DNA of 64,000 nucleotides from Phytophthora colocasiae (Eukaryota > Oomycota > Peronosporomycetes > Peronosporales > Peronosporaceae): contig JAGKQI010000105.1 in the NCBI GenBank assembly GCA_018806915.1, positions 2,046,001 to 2,110,000 on the forward strand. Reading direction: 5' to 3'. Both the position numbers and the translations under genes were made by a program. Below the pieces are notes generated by a model. It was not told the origin of the DNA, did no database searches, and saw nothing but the letters and a program-made list of their open reading frames with translations. Shown here in pieces: positions 1-7,761 of this stretch. Each line of letters begins with the position of its first letter. Position 1 is the first letter of the stretch.

Positions 1-713
1 TAACCCTCCACCAGTGGCACCAAACGCTTCGGGCCATTTCGGCACTAGCGTAGCGTGGACAATGGAGGCACTGACGTGGCAAACCGTCCGCTGTCTTATT
101 CTCTTGACGTCCGTCCATCTCGATGATTTCATTACTGACTCGTGCTCTTTTGCTTTGCTTTGCGCCAGGATCTTCTCCGTCAAGTTTAGCGCCGACTCGA
201 ACTTTGTCCTGTCCGGTAGTGACGACACGAACATTCGCATCTGGAAGGCCGAAGCCTCCAAGAAGCTTTCCAAGGTACGAGCTACTCTGAGACTCATTGT
301 TGCAGAGATAAAGTTGCTGACGTAACGCCGGGTTCTACGGTTTTCACCTTGGACTCTTCTGCGCGTGACTAGGTTGCTCCGCGTGAACGCCGCAAACTGG
401 AGTACAATGAGTCGCTCAAGGAGAGATACCAGCATCTGCGTGAGATCAGCCGCATCTCCAAGTACGTATCGTTTGCTCCTGTTGCTCACGTGAATGATCC
501 CTGGTCCCACTAATATCGTGTTAAACGAAAACGTTGAACTAAAACTGCAGATACCGACACGTCCCGAAGGCCATCAAGAAGGCGGCCGAAGCCAAGCGCG
601 AGTCCAGCGCCCGCGAGCAGAAAAAGATGGCAAACCGTCGGGCGCACGCCAAGCCGGGCGCTGTCCCGCACACCAACATCCGGGACAAGGTCGTTGTCAA
701 GGAAATGGAGTAG
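1..713 (+). CDS. DCAF13: DCAF13/Sof1-like WD40 ribosome biogenesis protein, 3' end only
   Basis: This is the 3' end of a gene that starts left of the window. Three exons are visible: 169-274, 373-461 and 551-713, each flanked by GT..AG introns. The first encodes a last WD40 blade (IFSVKFSADSNFVLSGSDD followed by NIRIWKA). The other two encode the basic Sof1 tail, with the family-typical order: ERRKLEYNESLKERYQHL, then RHVPKAIKKA, then RRAHAKPGAVPHT, and a stop at 711-713. Sof1/DCAF13 acts in the nucleolus in small-subunit pre-rRNA processing; in animals it is also a substrate receptor for CUL4 ligases. Bases 1-168 have no matching WD40 coding sequence and are probably intron. The assignment rests on the blade plus the diagnostic Sof1 tail. 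Confidence 0.88.
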
Positions 714-2066
714 AACACCGCCGGAACTTGGGTCTTCGACTGGATCCAGACCAAACGGAAGATCGGTGGTGCTGGTCCTGGCAACTGGCTGCAGTGTTTT
801 GCTGCTGTGTGGCTCCATTGATTCAGTAGTGCCAGTAGTTCTTCTACCTTTCGCGTCCGTTACTCGTTTGCTAATGCATCGAAGAATGTTCGCGGATCAA
901 TTGCCGGGTGTATATACACAGATAGCCCTAGTTGACGCAGCTGGTAGAATGCCATGGCGTAACGGTTCCAGTAATCCCAAAATGTTTGATAACCATGGAG
1001 AGAAATTGTAGGTGGCGTGCGCGCCATTAGACCGCCTTCCTCATCTGCGTGGGATCCCATCTAAAGCGCTGTCTGCTTCGGGTGACGGCACGGCAGATCC
1101 ATCGCTGCTGACGTGCCTCGTGGCGTGGTGGGTGGAGAGCTGTCTTTGGTCGGACAGCATTCTCCCAGGTTCGCTGCTGGTGCCAGCTAAGCGATACGCA
1201 CGGCGCTGTTCCAATGCACCAGCAGCGCAGCAACGCCCCTTCTTCCGATGCAATCAAGTGTAGATAAATCTTTTTGTACATGTAGCGGCGGCATATTGAA
1301 GCGCTTGGCATCTTTTTTTTTTTCGCTGAGAAGCCGCTTGGCCATGCCGCTGCTTGGACAAAAAAAAAAGAAAAGAGCGCGCTCCGGCCCGGAGCGCGCT
1401 CTTTTCTTTTTTTTTCGGAGTCCGGCGCCGTCTTTGCTCCCTACGTATGCACCGGCACATCCGCGACTGCACTCCGAGCTCTTTGAATCTCTTTGGAAGC
1501 GATTAATTTTGGGGCTTGAGCTCAATGGGAAGAAGCCATTTGTCCATTTCTCTTCTGCGCTCGGTTGCAAATCATCGACTTGATGTGCCCCTTTCCACTC
1601 GAGAAAATCTCTTCTTCAAAGGGCAGTTGTTTAGGTAAGTTGTTTTAGTTGTTTTCGCTAAACAGGTTGGACTTCGTCAACAACTGGAGCCTGCAGCGAG
1701 ATTTTCTAGCTTTGGGACAGTGTCAGCAGCTGGGAACACAAAGCGGTCAGGGCGAAGATGCCATGCTGTTGTTGAAAAATGTTTTTGGTGCTGCCTGCAA
1801 TCGTCTCCAAAAAAGAAGGCCGATTCTTTCTTTCTGATACGTCTGATGTGATGATAAAGTATTCAATTCAACAGGTGGAAACGATTTTTGAGTTACAGTC
1901 CCGGCTTTATCCAATAGAGAGCAGAAAGGACAGCGCAGCTGACAATCACTCTTGGAGACCCTCCTCTGCCTCGCAGCAAACTCCAGTGACGGTCTCACAA
2001 CCGAAAACACCTCGAACCCCGCAAACCGCGTACTGTACGTCTCGTGGACCTCTACAGTAGAGGAGA
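714..2066. other. Intergenic region with no supported gene
   Basis: I see no convincing coding sequence between the DCAF13 stop and the FYVE gene start. The reading frames here are short, overlap on both strands and match no family. The region holds a perfect 27-bp inverted repeat at 1361-1415 and possible 5' untranslated exons of the downstream gene: GTAAG-type donors occur near 1634 and a CAG acceptor near 1873. Confidence 0.5.
1361..1415. repeat. Perfect 27-bp inverted repeat with a 1-base centre
   Basis: Left arm 1361-1387 and right arm 1389-1415 are exact reverse complements around C1388. Each arm is a GC-rich inner half (GAGCGCGCTCCGG) and an outer A-run or T-run interrupted by one G or C. 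RNA from either strand would fold into a near-perfect hairpin. It could be a very small palindromic element or a processing or terminator-like hairpin; the sequence alone does not decide. Confidence 0.9.
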
Positions 2067-4016
2067 ATGAAGCCCAAAGGCCCCAACGACACCAAGACGG
2101 CGCTGGAGCTGGCCGAGTCCAGTGAATGGAGCGCCTTGGACCGCCTCGTCACAGCCGAGCGAGAGCGCGCCGAAGACATGGACGATTTCGGCATGATGCC
2201 GCTCCATTGGGCCTGCACCGACACGCACGTGCCATTGCGCGTCGTGAAGAAATTGGTGGACGTAGCCCCGTCTGCTTTAAGCCATAAAAACAAGGGAGGG
2301 TTATTACCTCTCCACATTGCCGTCAAGGCCGCTACGAAGCTCGAAGTGCTGCGTGCACTGGTACAGGCAGCACCGGATGTGGCCACGTGTCTGTTTGAAG
2401 AAACCCCAACGGGGGAGACGCCGACGGAACTCGCGAGAGCCTATCAGCTTACAGATGACAAAATCAATTTTCTAGTGGAGATGGAGCAGCAGCTACGAGC
2501 TGAGGGTAAAGCACCGGATCGTCCCAGTGCCAGGTTCCAAGCCTTCTTGAACCAGCCAGGAGGCTTCTCACTCCCATCGGACGATACTGCCAGTGTAAGC
2601 AGCTTTAGAAGTCTCCCCACGGCACTTGGAAGCGGCCGCGGAGGCTCTGCACTTGACGACGAGTGGGCGAGCAACAGGACCGCTGTGAACACTGTGAGCA
2701 GTGCACTACGACTACCCGACGGACTGGCAGGCGTTCCGCTCCCCCCACGTTGGCGACTGGACAAGCGCTGCAACATTTGCCAGCTTAAGTTCAGCTACTT
2801 CAAGACGCGCCACCACTGTCGTTCCTGCGGCGAATCCGTCTGCAGTACTCACTCGAACAAACGGCTTCCGCTGCACCATTTGGGACTCAAGACCCCGCAG
2901 CGCGTGTGTATCCTGTGCTACGACGACTTGCGAGAAAATGGTGCGCCGTCAGCTGTAGTTAACATGTATGGCCACGGGCGTAACAGCGGTTTGCCGCCTA
3001 TGGAGCCCAATATGATGCGACAGGAGTCTACTCCGCTCTCAGGGAAGGCAGGAGGCCGACCGCCACTCCGCTCCATCAATAGCACCGTGTCGCTCACCAA
3101 CACTTCGTCGAGCAGTCGTGATTCAGCCTTCCAGAGCCCGTCTGATGCAGACCGCTATTTCCACACTGCTCACACACCACGCCGCATTGTTCTGGGCGAC
3201 AGGAGCTCCACAGACAACAATGATGGCAGTGACCCGACACTTACGTCGGATTTGCCATTTGAAGAGGATTCGCGAGCACGCCCTCGTGCTTGGACTGACG
3301 TGGACTCGACAGAGAAGTACCAGGACATGCAAGAGCAAGTGCGAGAGCTGGAATCCCATGTGCACGATCTGACGCTAGCGAAATCGCGTATTGAGAAGAA
3401 GCTGGAAGATGCGACGCGTCTTGCTTCAGATGCGAAGAAAGAGCGCAATGCTGTGGATGCGAATGTTGCAGAGCTTCGCAACAACCGGATTATCGATATT
3501 AACCGCATTTCTTTTGATGACGATGAAGAGAACGACGAAAACCAAAACAACGGCAACGAGAAGGCTCCAGACTTTACTAAGAGCTTCATGCAAGGCAGAC
3601 ACCGCCAGTTCTCAGTGCAAGTCGAGAAGAAGATCGAATTGATTGAGGACAAGGAAGTGAACGTCGCTGAGACGTGCAACTACCTTGGCCAAGTCTTCTT
3701 GGACCGTGGCGAGTATAGCAGCGCTGTTACTGAATTCCGCAAGTCTGTGGATGCCGACCGTAAAGACGTGGACGTGTGGATCAACCTGGCTCGTGCTCTC
3801 CATGGTGCTGGCGAGTTTTACGACGCAGAGATCGCCATTCGGCGTGCATTGGCACTAACGCCCAAGAACTACGCGTCCTTGTCGATGCTAGGCAAGATTC
3901 TTCACTCAAAGGGCGAGCATGACAAGGCCGTTGAGGTGTTCCGTGAGGCTCTGAACCTAATGGACCAGGAGGATGATTCCGATGAAGATGTTGGCTCCAT
4001 GACCGTTGGTTGGTAA
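2067..4016 (+). CDS. Ankyrin-FYVE-TPR domain protein
   Basis: A single-exon gene of 649 residues. Residues about 40-120 form ankyrin-type repeats (MMPLHWAC..., LLPLHIAVKAA). Residues about 229-292 are a FYVE zinc finger, with the RW..D entry, TRHHCRSCG core, paired cysteines and RVCILCYDDL end; this class binds phosphatidylinositol-3-phosphate on endosomes. A long polar linker follows, then a coiled coil at about 420-475, an acidic Asp/Glu/Asn stretch, and tandem TPR units from about 535 to 632 (CNYLGQVFLDRGEYSSAV, VWINLARALHGAGEFYDAE, YASLSMLGKILHSKGEHDKA). The combination suggests an endosomal scaffold; the cargo or partner is unknown. Oomycetes carry many FYVE proteins with unusual partner domains. 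The start is the first ATG of the frame, after an in-frame stop at 2058-2060. Confidence 0.9.
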   Translation: MKPKGPNDTKTALELAESSEWSALDRLVTAERERAEDMDDFGMMPLHWACTDTHVPLRVVKKLVDVAPSALSHKNKGGLLPLHIAVKAATKLEVLRALVQAAPDVATCLFEETPTGETPTELARAYQLTDDKINFLVEMEQQLRAEGKAPDRPSARFQAFLNQPGGFSLPSDDTASVSSFRSLPTALGSGRGGSALDDEWASNRTAVNTVSSALRLPDGLAGVPLPPRWRLDKRCNICQLKFSYFKTRHHCRSCGESVCSTHSNKRLPLHHLGLKTPQRVCILCYDDLRENGAPSAVVNMYGHGRNSGLPPMEPNMMRQESTPLSGKAGGRPPLRSINSTVSLTNTSSSSRDSAFQSPSDADRYFHTAHTPRRIVLGDRSSTDNNDGSDPTLTSDLPFEEDSRARPRAWTDVDSTEKYQDMQEQVRELESHVHDLTLAKSRIEKKLEDATRLASDAKKERNAVDANVAELRNNRIIDINRISFDDDEENDENQNNGNEKAPDFTKSFMQGRHRQFSVQVEKKIELIEDKEVNVAETCNYLGQVFLDRGEYSSAVTEFRKSVDADRKDVDVWINLARALHGAGEFYDAEIAIRRALALTPKNYASLSMLGKILHSKGEHDKAVEVFREALNLMDQEDDSDEDVGSMTVGW

Positions 4017-4334
4017 AGCCGAACTGGAGATGATCAGGTAACCTCTTGCCTTCCTTTTTGAGTATCACGGAGCAAGAGAGAATTCATACGACCAGCATAG
4101 CGCTGGAACCCACAAGCCGGACCACCACTGTGCAACGAAGGTGGTTGGGATGCCAAACGCTTTGTTATTTAGTAATGGGAGGCCGTTTTCCAGCCCAGGC
4201 CTTGCATTAGGAGAGGCCAAAGGAGGCACAAACACGTACACTAGGACAAGAAAAAGCAGAAATACAAACGATATCACAACACCATTGCTTCAAACAAGAC
4301 TTCAATATTCACAAACGGAGGATGTCCTTACGTC
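4017..4334. other. Intergenic, convergent 3' ends
   Basis: This 318-base gap lies between the convergent FYVE-TPR and lipase genes. I see only probable 3' untranslated sequence and no supported gene. Confidence 0.6.
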
Positions 4335-5621
4335 CTAGTAGCCCACACCCGCATACTTGTTGAGCTGCACCAGCAGATCCTGGTACACGAGTTCATTAGC
4401 GTTTTGAGCCCACGTGAAATCCAAGTGAGAGAACGCGTCAATAGTTTTCTCGTACACGACGGTGCCACTTGGAAGTCCCGAGCGAAGTTGCTCAATGTCC
4501 GTGGAAGTCGCGAACGTGTCGGTGGCGCCAATATAAAAGCCCGTTCGAGGGTAAACCATGCTTCCAATTGGGAAGGCTGGTGGGTCGAAGGATCCGTACT
4601 TGGCCTTGTTCTCACAGATGAGAGAAGAGCACAAACCGATGCCCAAAGCTTCGAGACAACTGCAACCGTAGTCGTACTTGGCGAATGTGTCATCTCGAAT
4701 GCCTTGCGCATAGTGAGCCATATTCTGAACGGAAGTTCCTGCCGGTGTTTGTGAGAGGTACACGGGGATTCGAGTGGTGTTAAGATTGTCGGACGGCCCC
4801 GCGATGAGACCAATTGCTGAGTTACAGATCTCGTCCAGGTTGGTGCACACGATGTCAGACAGCAACGTTTCAAGGAGTTCAGTGTGAGGTAGGAAGCTGG
4901 TAAAGCCCAACTCCTGGAACAGAACGTCCACCTTTAGTTTGGCCAGAGCTACGAAGAGCTCAGCTGTTGCGTGTCCTGTCCAAGCAACAGGGGCAAGTGC
5001 ACCGAAGTAATCGACAACCTTCGCCACTTCTTGGTTCTCTGAAAACCCAACAAAAGCTTGCGTTGTGCCTTCCGAATGTCCAATGTAACTCACTGTAGAT
5101 CGACCGGTGGTGTCTAGGATGTAGTTGAGCATAGCCGGTAAGTCATAGAGACCCATATCCTCCCATGAAAACTCCCAGTACTCATCGTCGTCCGTTGTCA
5201 ACGTCGTGTGTTCATTCGACCAAGTTGTGCCTCGGTTGTTCCCCAGCCACACGTCGTAACCTGCGTCGGCCAGGACATAAGCCAAACTTTGGTTCCGGAA
5301 GTTCGACACGAACGTGAAGCTGCTGTCGAGAAGTCCGTGTTGCAGTTGAACGGCAGGTTTGTTCGCGGCGGCAGTTGAACCCGATTGGCTCTCGGCAAAT
5401 GTTTTCGAGATACGATACATTGTGAGGATGTATCCGTCCGAGGTGGTGACCTTGTGCGTCTCGACAGCATATCCACGCGCTTGTATGATCTCCACAACGG
5501 TCTTACCGACGTCGGGGTCAACGGTTGCTTCAATTGCTTGTTTCTCGGCGAATCCAGACGGTAAAATACTGAGCAACAGCCCAATACTAAACAGCAAGTA
5601 CGCAAAGCGAAGTGATAACAT
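4335..5621 (-). CDS. Secreted acid lipase, alpha/beta-hydrolase (lipase A, intact)
   Basis: An intronless gene of 428 residues in the gastric/lysosomal acid lipase family, which hydrolyses triacylglycerols or sterol esters. The first 25 residues are a secretion signal ending near GFAEKQ. The N-terminal lipase motif (TTSDGYILTMYRI), the oxyanion-hole HG at 95-96 (LQHGLLDSS), and the nucleophile elbow GHSEGT with Ser183 are present. Asp368 (GATDT) and His399 (SHLDFTW) fit as the rest of the catalytic triad. Length is normal for the family (about 400). It is one of four related loci in this window and one of the two undamaged ones. An initiator-like motif lies 41 bp upstream of the ATG. Secretion outside the cell is inferred from the signal peptide and absence of a membrane anchor. 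Confidence 0.93.
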   Translation of the reverse strand: MLSLRFAYLLFSIGLLLSILPSGFAEKQAIEATVDPDVGKTVVEIIQARGYAVETHKVTTSDGYILTMYRISKTFAESQSGSTAAANKPAVQLQHGLLDSSFTFVSNFRNQSLAYVLADAGYDVWLGNNRGTTWSNEHTTLTTDDDEYWEFSWEDMGLYDLPAMLNYILDTTGRSTVSYIGHSEGTTQAFVGFSENQEVAKVVDYFGALAPVAWTGHATAELFVALAKLKVDVLFQELGFTSFLPHTELLETLLSDIVCTNLDEICNSAIGLIAGPSDNLNTTRIPVYLSQTPAGTSVQNMAHYAQGIRDDTFAKYDYGCSCLEALGIGLCSSLICENKAKYGSFDPPAFPIGSMVYPRTGFYIGATDTFATSTDIEQLRSGLPSGTVVYEKTIDAFSHLDFTWAQNANELVYQDLLVQLNKYAGVGY

Positions 5622-5661
5622 GACTGGCGGAAATGAAGATGATCACTTGTCGGACACGATG

Positions 5662-5678
5662 CCAATTGCAAAATGAGC
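5662..5678 (-). promoter_or_regulatory. Oomycete Inr-like core promoter of lipase A
   Basis: On the minus strand this reads GCTCATTTTGCAATTGG, matching the oomycete initiator consensus GCTCATTYYNCAWTTT at all but its last two positions. It lies 41 bp before the lipase ATG, the usual distance for a transcription start in this group. Confidence 0.65.
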
Positions 5679-5939
5679 TACTGACAGGCACCAAACGCTG
5701 AAGACTATCGATCGCTAACGATGAGATGAAGTCATTGGGGGCCTTCACACACGCCGACCAGGTTCATTGGTGGCTCGGACAAAGAATCAATGAGCCCAAC
5801 GTGATCGGTGCATTTTGGTGACCGGGAAATGTGCCACGATAGTTGCATTATGATAGTGTTGCCTCTCACCCAGTCATGTGATTTTGCTAGCGTCCAGCGA
5901 GTGTTAGCCTTCTCAATGGGATGCAATTCATTGTAAGGG
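5679..5939. other. Intergenic upstream of lipase A
   Basis: No gene is seen here. It lies between the lipase promoter and the left end of the piggyBac element. Confidence 0.6.
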
Positions 5940-5943
5940 TTAA

Positions 5944-5957
5944 CCCCTCCAAACCGG
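5944..5957 (+). repeat. piggyBac left terminal inverted repeat
   Basis: CCCCTCCAAACCGG follows directly after TTAA and is the exact reverse complement of 11359-11372. Confidence 0.9.
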
Positions 5958-5973
5958 AGCCGATTTTGTTTTT

Positions 5974-5995
5974 TTATGCTGCATATGCAGCATAA
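5974..5995. repeat. Subterminal palindrome, left end of piggyBac
   Basis: A perfect 22-bp palindrome whose half-site is TTATGCTGCAT. A related palindrome with one mismatch occurs near the right end at 11302-11329, and single GCTGCAT copies lie at about 6091-6137. Such subterminal sites are plausible transposase binding sites. Confidence 0.75.
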
Positions 5996-6463
5996 TTAGA
6001 CTTGACGTTTGTATATAAAGGGATTGGGTAGGGAATGGTGTTCGGGTAAGGACGAGTGCAGTTGACCATAGACAATCCTAAACAGTCGCAATGCTGCATA
6101 ACAAGCCATTTGCAGCAGGCTAAAGCTGCATTATGCGACACAGCATAGCCAGGCTCTGAACAGTGCCAGGGCTGCCGCGTTCTTTTTTGTGAGTCGTAGA
6201 CATTCTCGATTTCAGAAAACTAGACACTAAAACTTCCCATACAAAAATGAGGTAGATAGGAACGGGTGTCACCCCTACAGCAGGCTAATTATTCGTGCGT
6301 TTTCTGTTCTATACAAAGTGCAAATGAGTGACCTGATCAGTAGACTGCATCAATGATTGCACTCGAGGTGGATACACTTCATGGCACGATTTGTCACTGA
6401 CTCGAAGTGCTTTACCAAAATGCATACTGAAACAAAGTAATTCTCCTCATCGGTGAAGCTGCT
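5996..6463. other. Left subterminal region of piggyBac, upstream of the DOT1-like gene
   Basis: No coding sequence is seen. The stretch contains GCTGCAT motifs and TATATAAAG at 6012-6020, which could serve as a promoter for the plus-strand cargo gene. Confidence 0.4.
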
Positions 6464-7537
6464 ATGCGATCAAAATTTTCAGTCGGTCAAGACAAGAGGC
6501 TTGTGCAGCTGGCCGCTGTGTATGAACGGCGTGGTTCGCGTATATCGTGGTCTGATGTGCGTCGCAGGATGAGGTGCGCGAAGCACTCCGCTGCGGACCT
6601 TCGTTGGCGCCTTCACGCACTGAAGAAGACCTACGGTAGCTCTCTCGCGGACTTCCCCCCATGCTTTTTTTTCAAGTGTGCTACGACACAAGGCGCATCA
6701 GGCGTTACTGGTGTGGAAGAAGGCGGCGACGGTGACGGCGCTGCTGGTGGTGGAGTGGGAGAAGGCGGCGACGGCGACGGCGCTGTTGGTGCTGGTGCTG
6801 GAGTGGGAGAAGGCGGCGACGGCGACGGCGCTGCTGGTGCTGGGGTGGGAGAAGGTCATGAATATGCTGATGGGGAAGATGTAGGTGGTGCTGGTCCTGG
6901 GGTAATGACCCCTGATGCAGCAATGCAAGCCGTTGAACGCCTGTTTGCACCAGTGAGGAAGGCAGATATTCGCCAAAAATCTGGAAAACGACACCTTAAC
7001 GCTGGTGAAATACTTCCCGCCGGAGTGGCAGCTGTGATTGAAGCTATTGGAGATATTGAAACGCACGATGTATTCCTCGACGTTGGTTGCGGTCTTGGTA
7101 ATGTGGTTGCTCAAGTAGCTTTACAGACCTCAGCATCCGAATGCTACGGTATCGAAGTGCGAGACGAAGTACTCTTTCGTGGAATAGAGCTAATGGAGAA
7201 GGACTTGCTGATGCAAAACTATCACACGAAGGTACATTTACTTCCTGGAGACGCTAGCACCGTGCTGCTTGCTTTCGAGGGACCATTTAGTCAAGCAACC
7301 GTAATTTTAGCGCACCATCGCCTTTTTGAAGACAGTGCCAAGATCCAGATTGAAGAACAGCTAGGCCTGCATGAGAATGCGCGAGTGGTTATATTTGGCG
7401 AACAAATATGTCCGAGGCATCAGGCATCTTGTCGAGCAGTGTTTTGTGCACGGTGGAAGCTGTGGAAAGTGTTAGCTGTCCCAGTCAGTTGGACGTCAAC
7501 GTCGAACATGTGGATATACAAACGTAATGCTAACTGA
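6464..7537 (+). CDS. SANT/Myb-like plus DOT1-like methyltransferase, piggyBac cargo
   Basis: An uninterrupted gene of 357 residues inside the piggyBac ends. Residues about 5-60 resemble a Myb/SANT DNA-binding fold (VGQDKRLVQLAAVYERRG, ISWSDVRRRM). Residues about 85-135 are a low-complexity linker of repeated GEGGDGDGA units. Residues about 150-355 resemble a class I SAM-dependent methyltransferase of the DOT1 type. Motif I reads FLDVGCGLGNVVAQVA, close to the DOT1 pattern (F.D.GSG.G..V.Q.A), and is followed by YGIEV as the acidic ribose-binding loop. DOT1 enzymes methylate histone H3 lysine 79 within nucleosomes. The position of the DOT1 catalytic NN..F loop here reads LAHHRLF, so activity is doubtful or altered. 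The gene converges on the transposase. DOT1 kinship is inferred from motif order; another small-molecule or protein methyltransferase remains possible. Confidence 0.72.
   Translation: MRSKFSVGQDKRLVQLAAVYERRGSRISWSDVRRRMRCAKHSAADLRWRLHALKKTYGSSLADFPPCFFFKCATTQGASGVTGVEEGGDGDGAAGGGVGEGGDGDGAVGAGAGVGEGGDGDGAAGAGVGEGHEYADGEDVGGAGPGVMTPDAAMQAVERLFAPVRKADIRQKSGKRHLNAGEILPAGVAAVIEAIGDIETHDVFLDVGCGLGNVVAQVALQTSASECYGIEVRDEVLFRGIELMEKDLLMQNYHTKVHLLPGDASTVLLAFEGPFSQATVILAHHRLFEDSAKIQIEEQLGLHENARVVIFGEQICPRHQASCRAVFCARWKLWKVLAVPVSWTSTSNMWIYKRNAN
6718..6860 (+). repeat. Gly-Asp-rich coding minisatellite
   Basis: Three imperfect copies of a unit encoding GEGGDGDGAAGAGV lie in the linker of the DOT1-like gene. 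Near-identical DNA (GGCGGCGACGGCGACGGCGC) recurs, so copy number is likely to vary between element copies. Confidence 0.75.
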
Positions 7538-7631
7538 AATACCATCTTTGAACAAGTGTATCGTGTAGCATGGTCTCGCCTTTAGATCCAGCTCAATGTT
7601 GAATGCTTCTGTAAGTTTCCTTTAGCAGCTC

Positions 7632-7753
7632 AAGTTGAATAGTGGCAAATCACTTGAACAAACTATACCAAATGGACAGTTGGCACGGCAACAGCAGCAG
7701 GGAATCCGTTAAGTTGAAAAGTGGCAACTCATTTGAACAAACTATACCAAATG
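7632..7753 (+). repeat. Pair of 43-bp direct repeats between the convergent piggyBac genes
   Basis: Copies at 7632-7674 and 7711-7753, spaced by 79 bp, share AAGTTGAA.AGTGGCAA and ACAAACTATACCAAATG with about three mismatches. They lie in the short gap between the cargo gene stop and the transposase stop. Confidence 0.75.
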
Positions 7754-7761
7754 CTTATTAC

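Noticed and set aside
1187..1583. Overlapping frames on both strands across the 1361-1415 hairpin, with Lys- or Phe-rich runs
   Set aside because: The runs are translations of the A/T tracts in the palindrome; there is no family match and no plausible start context.
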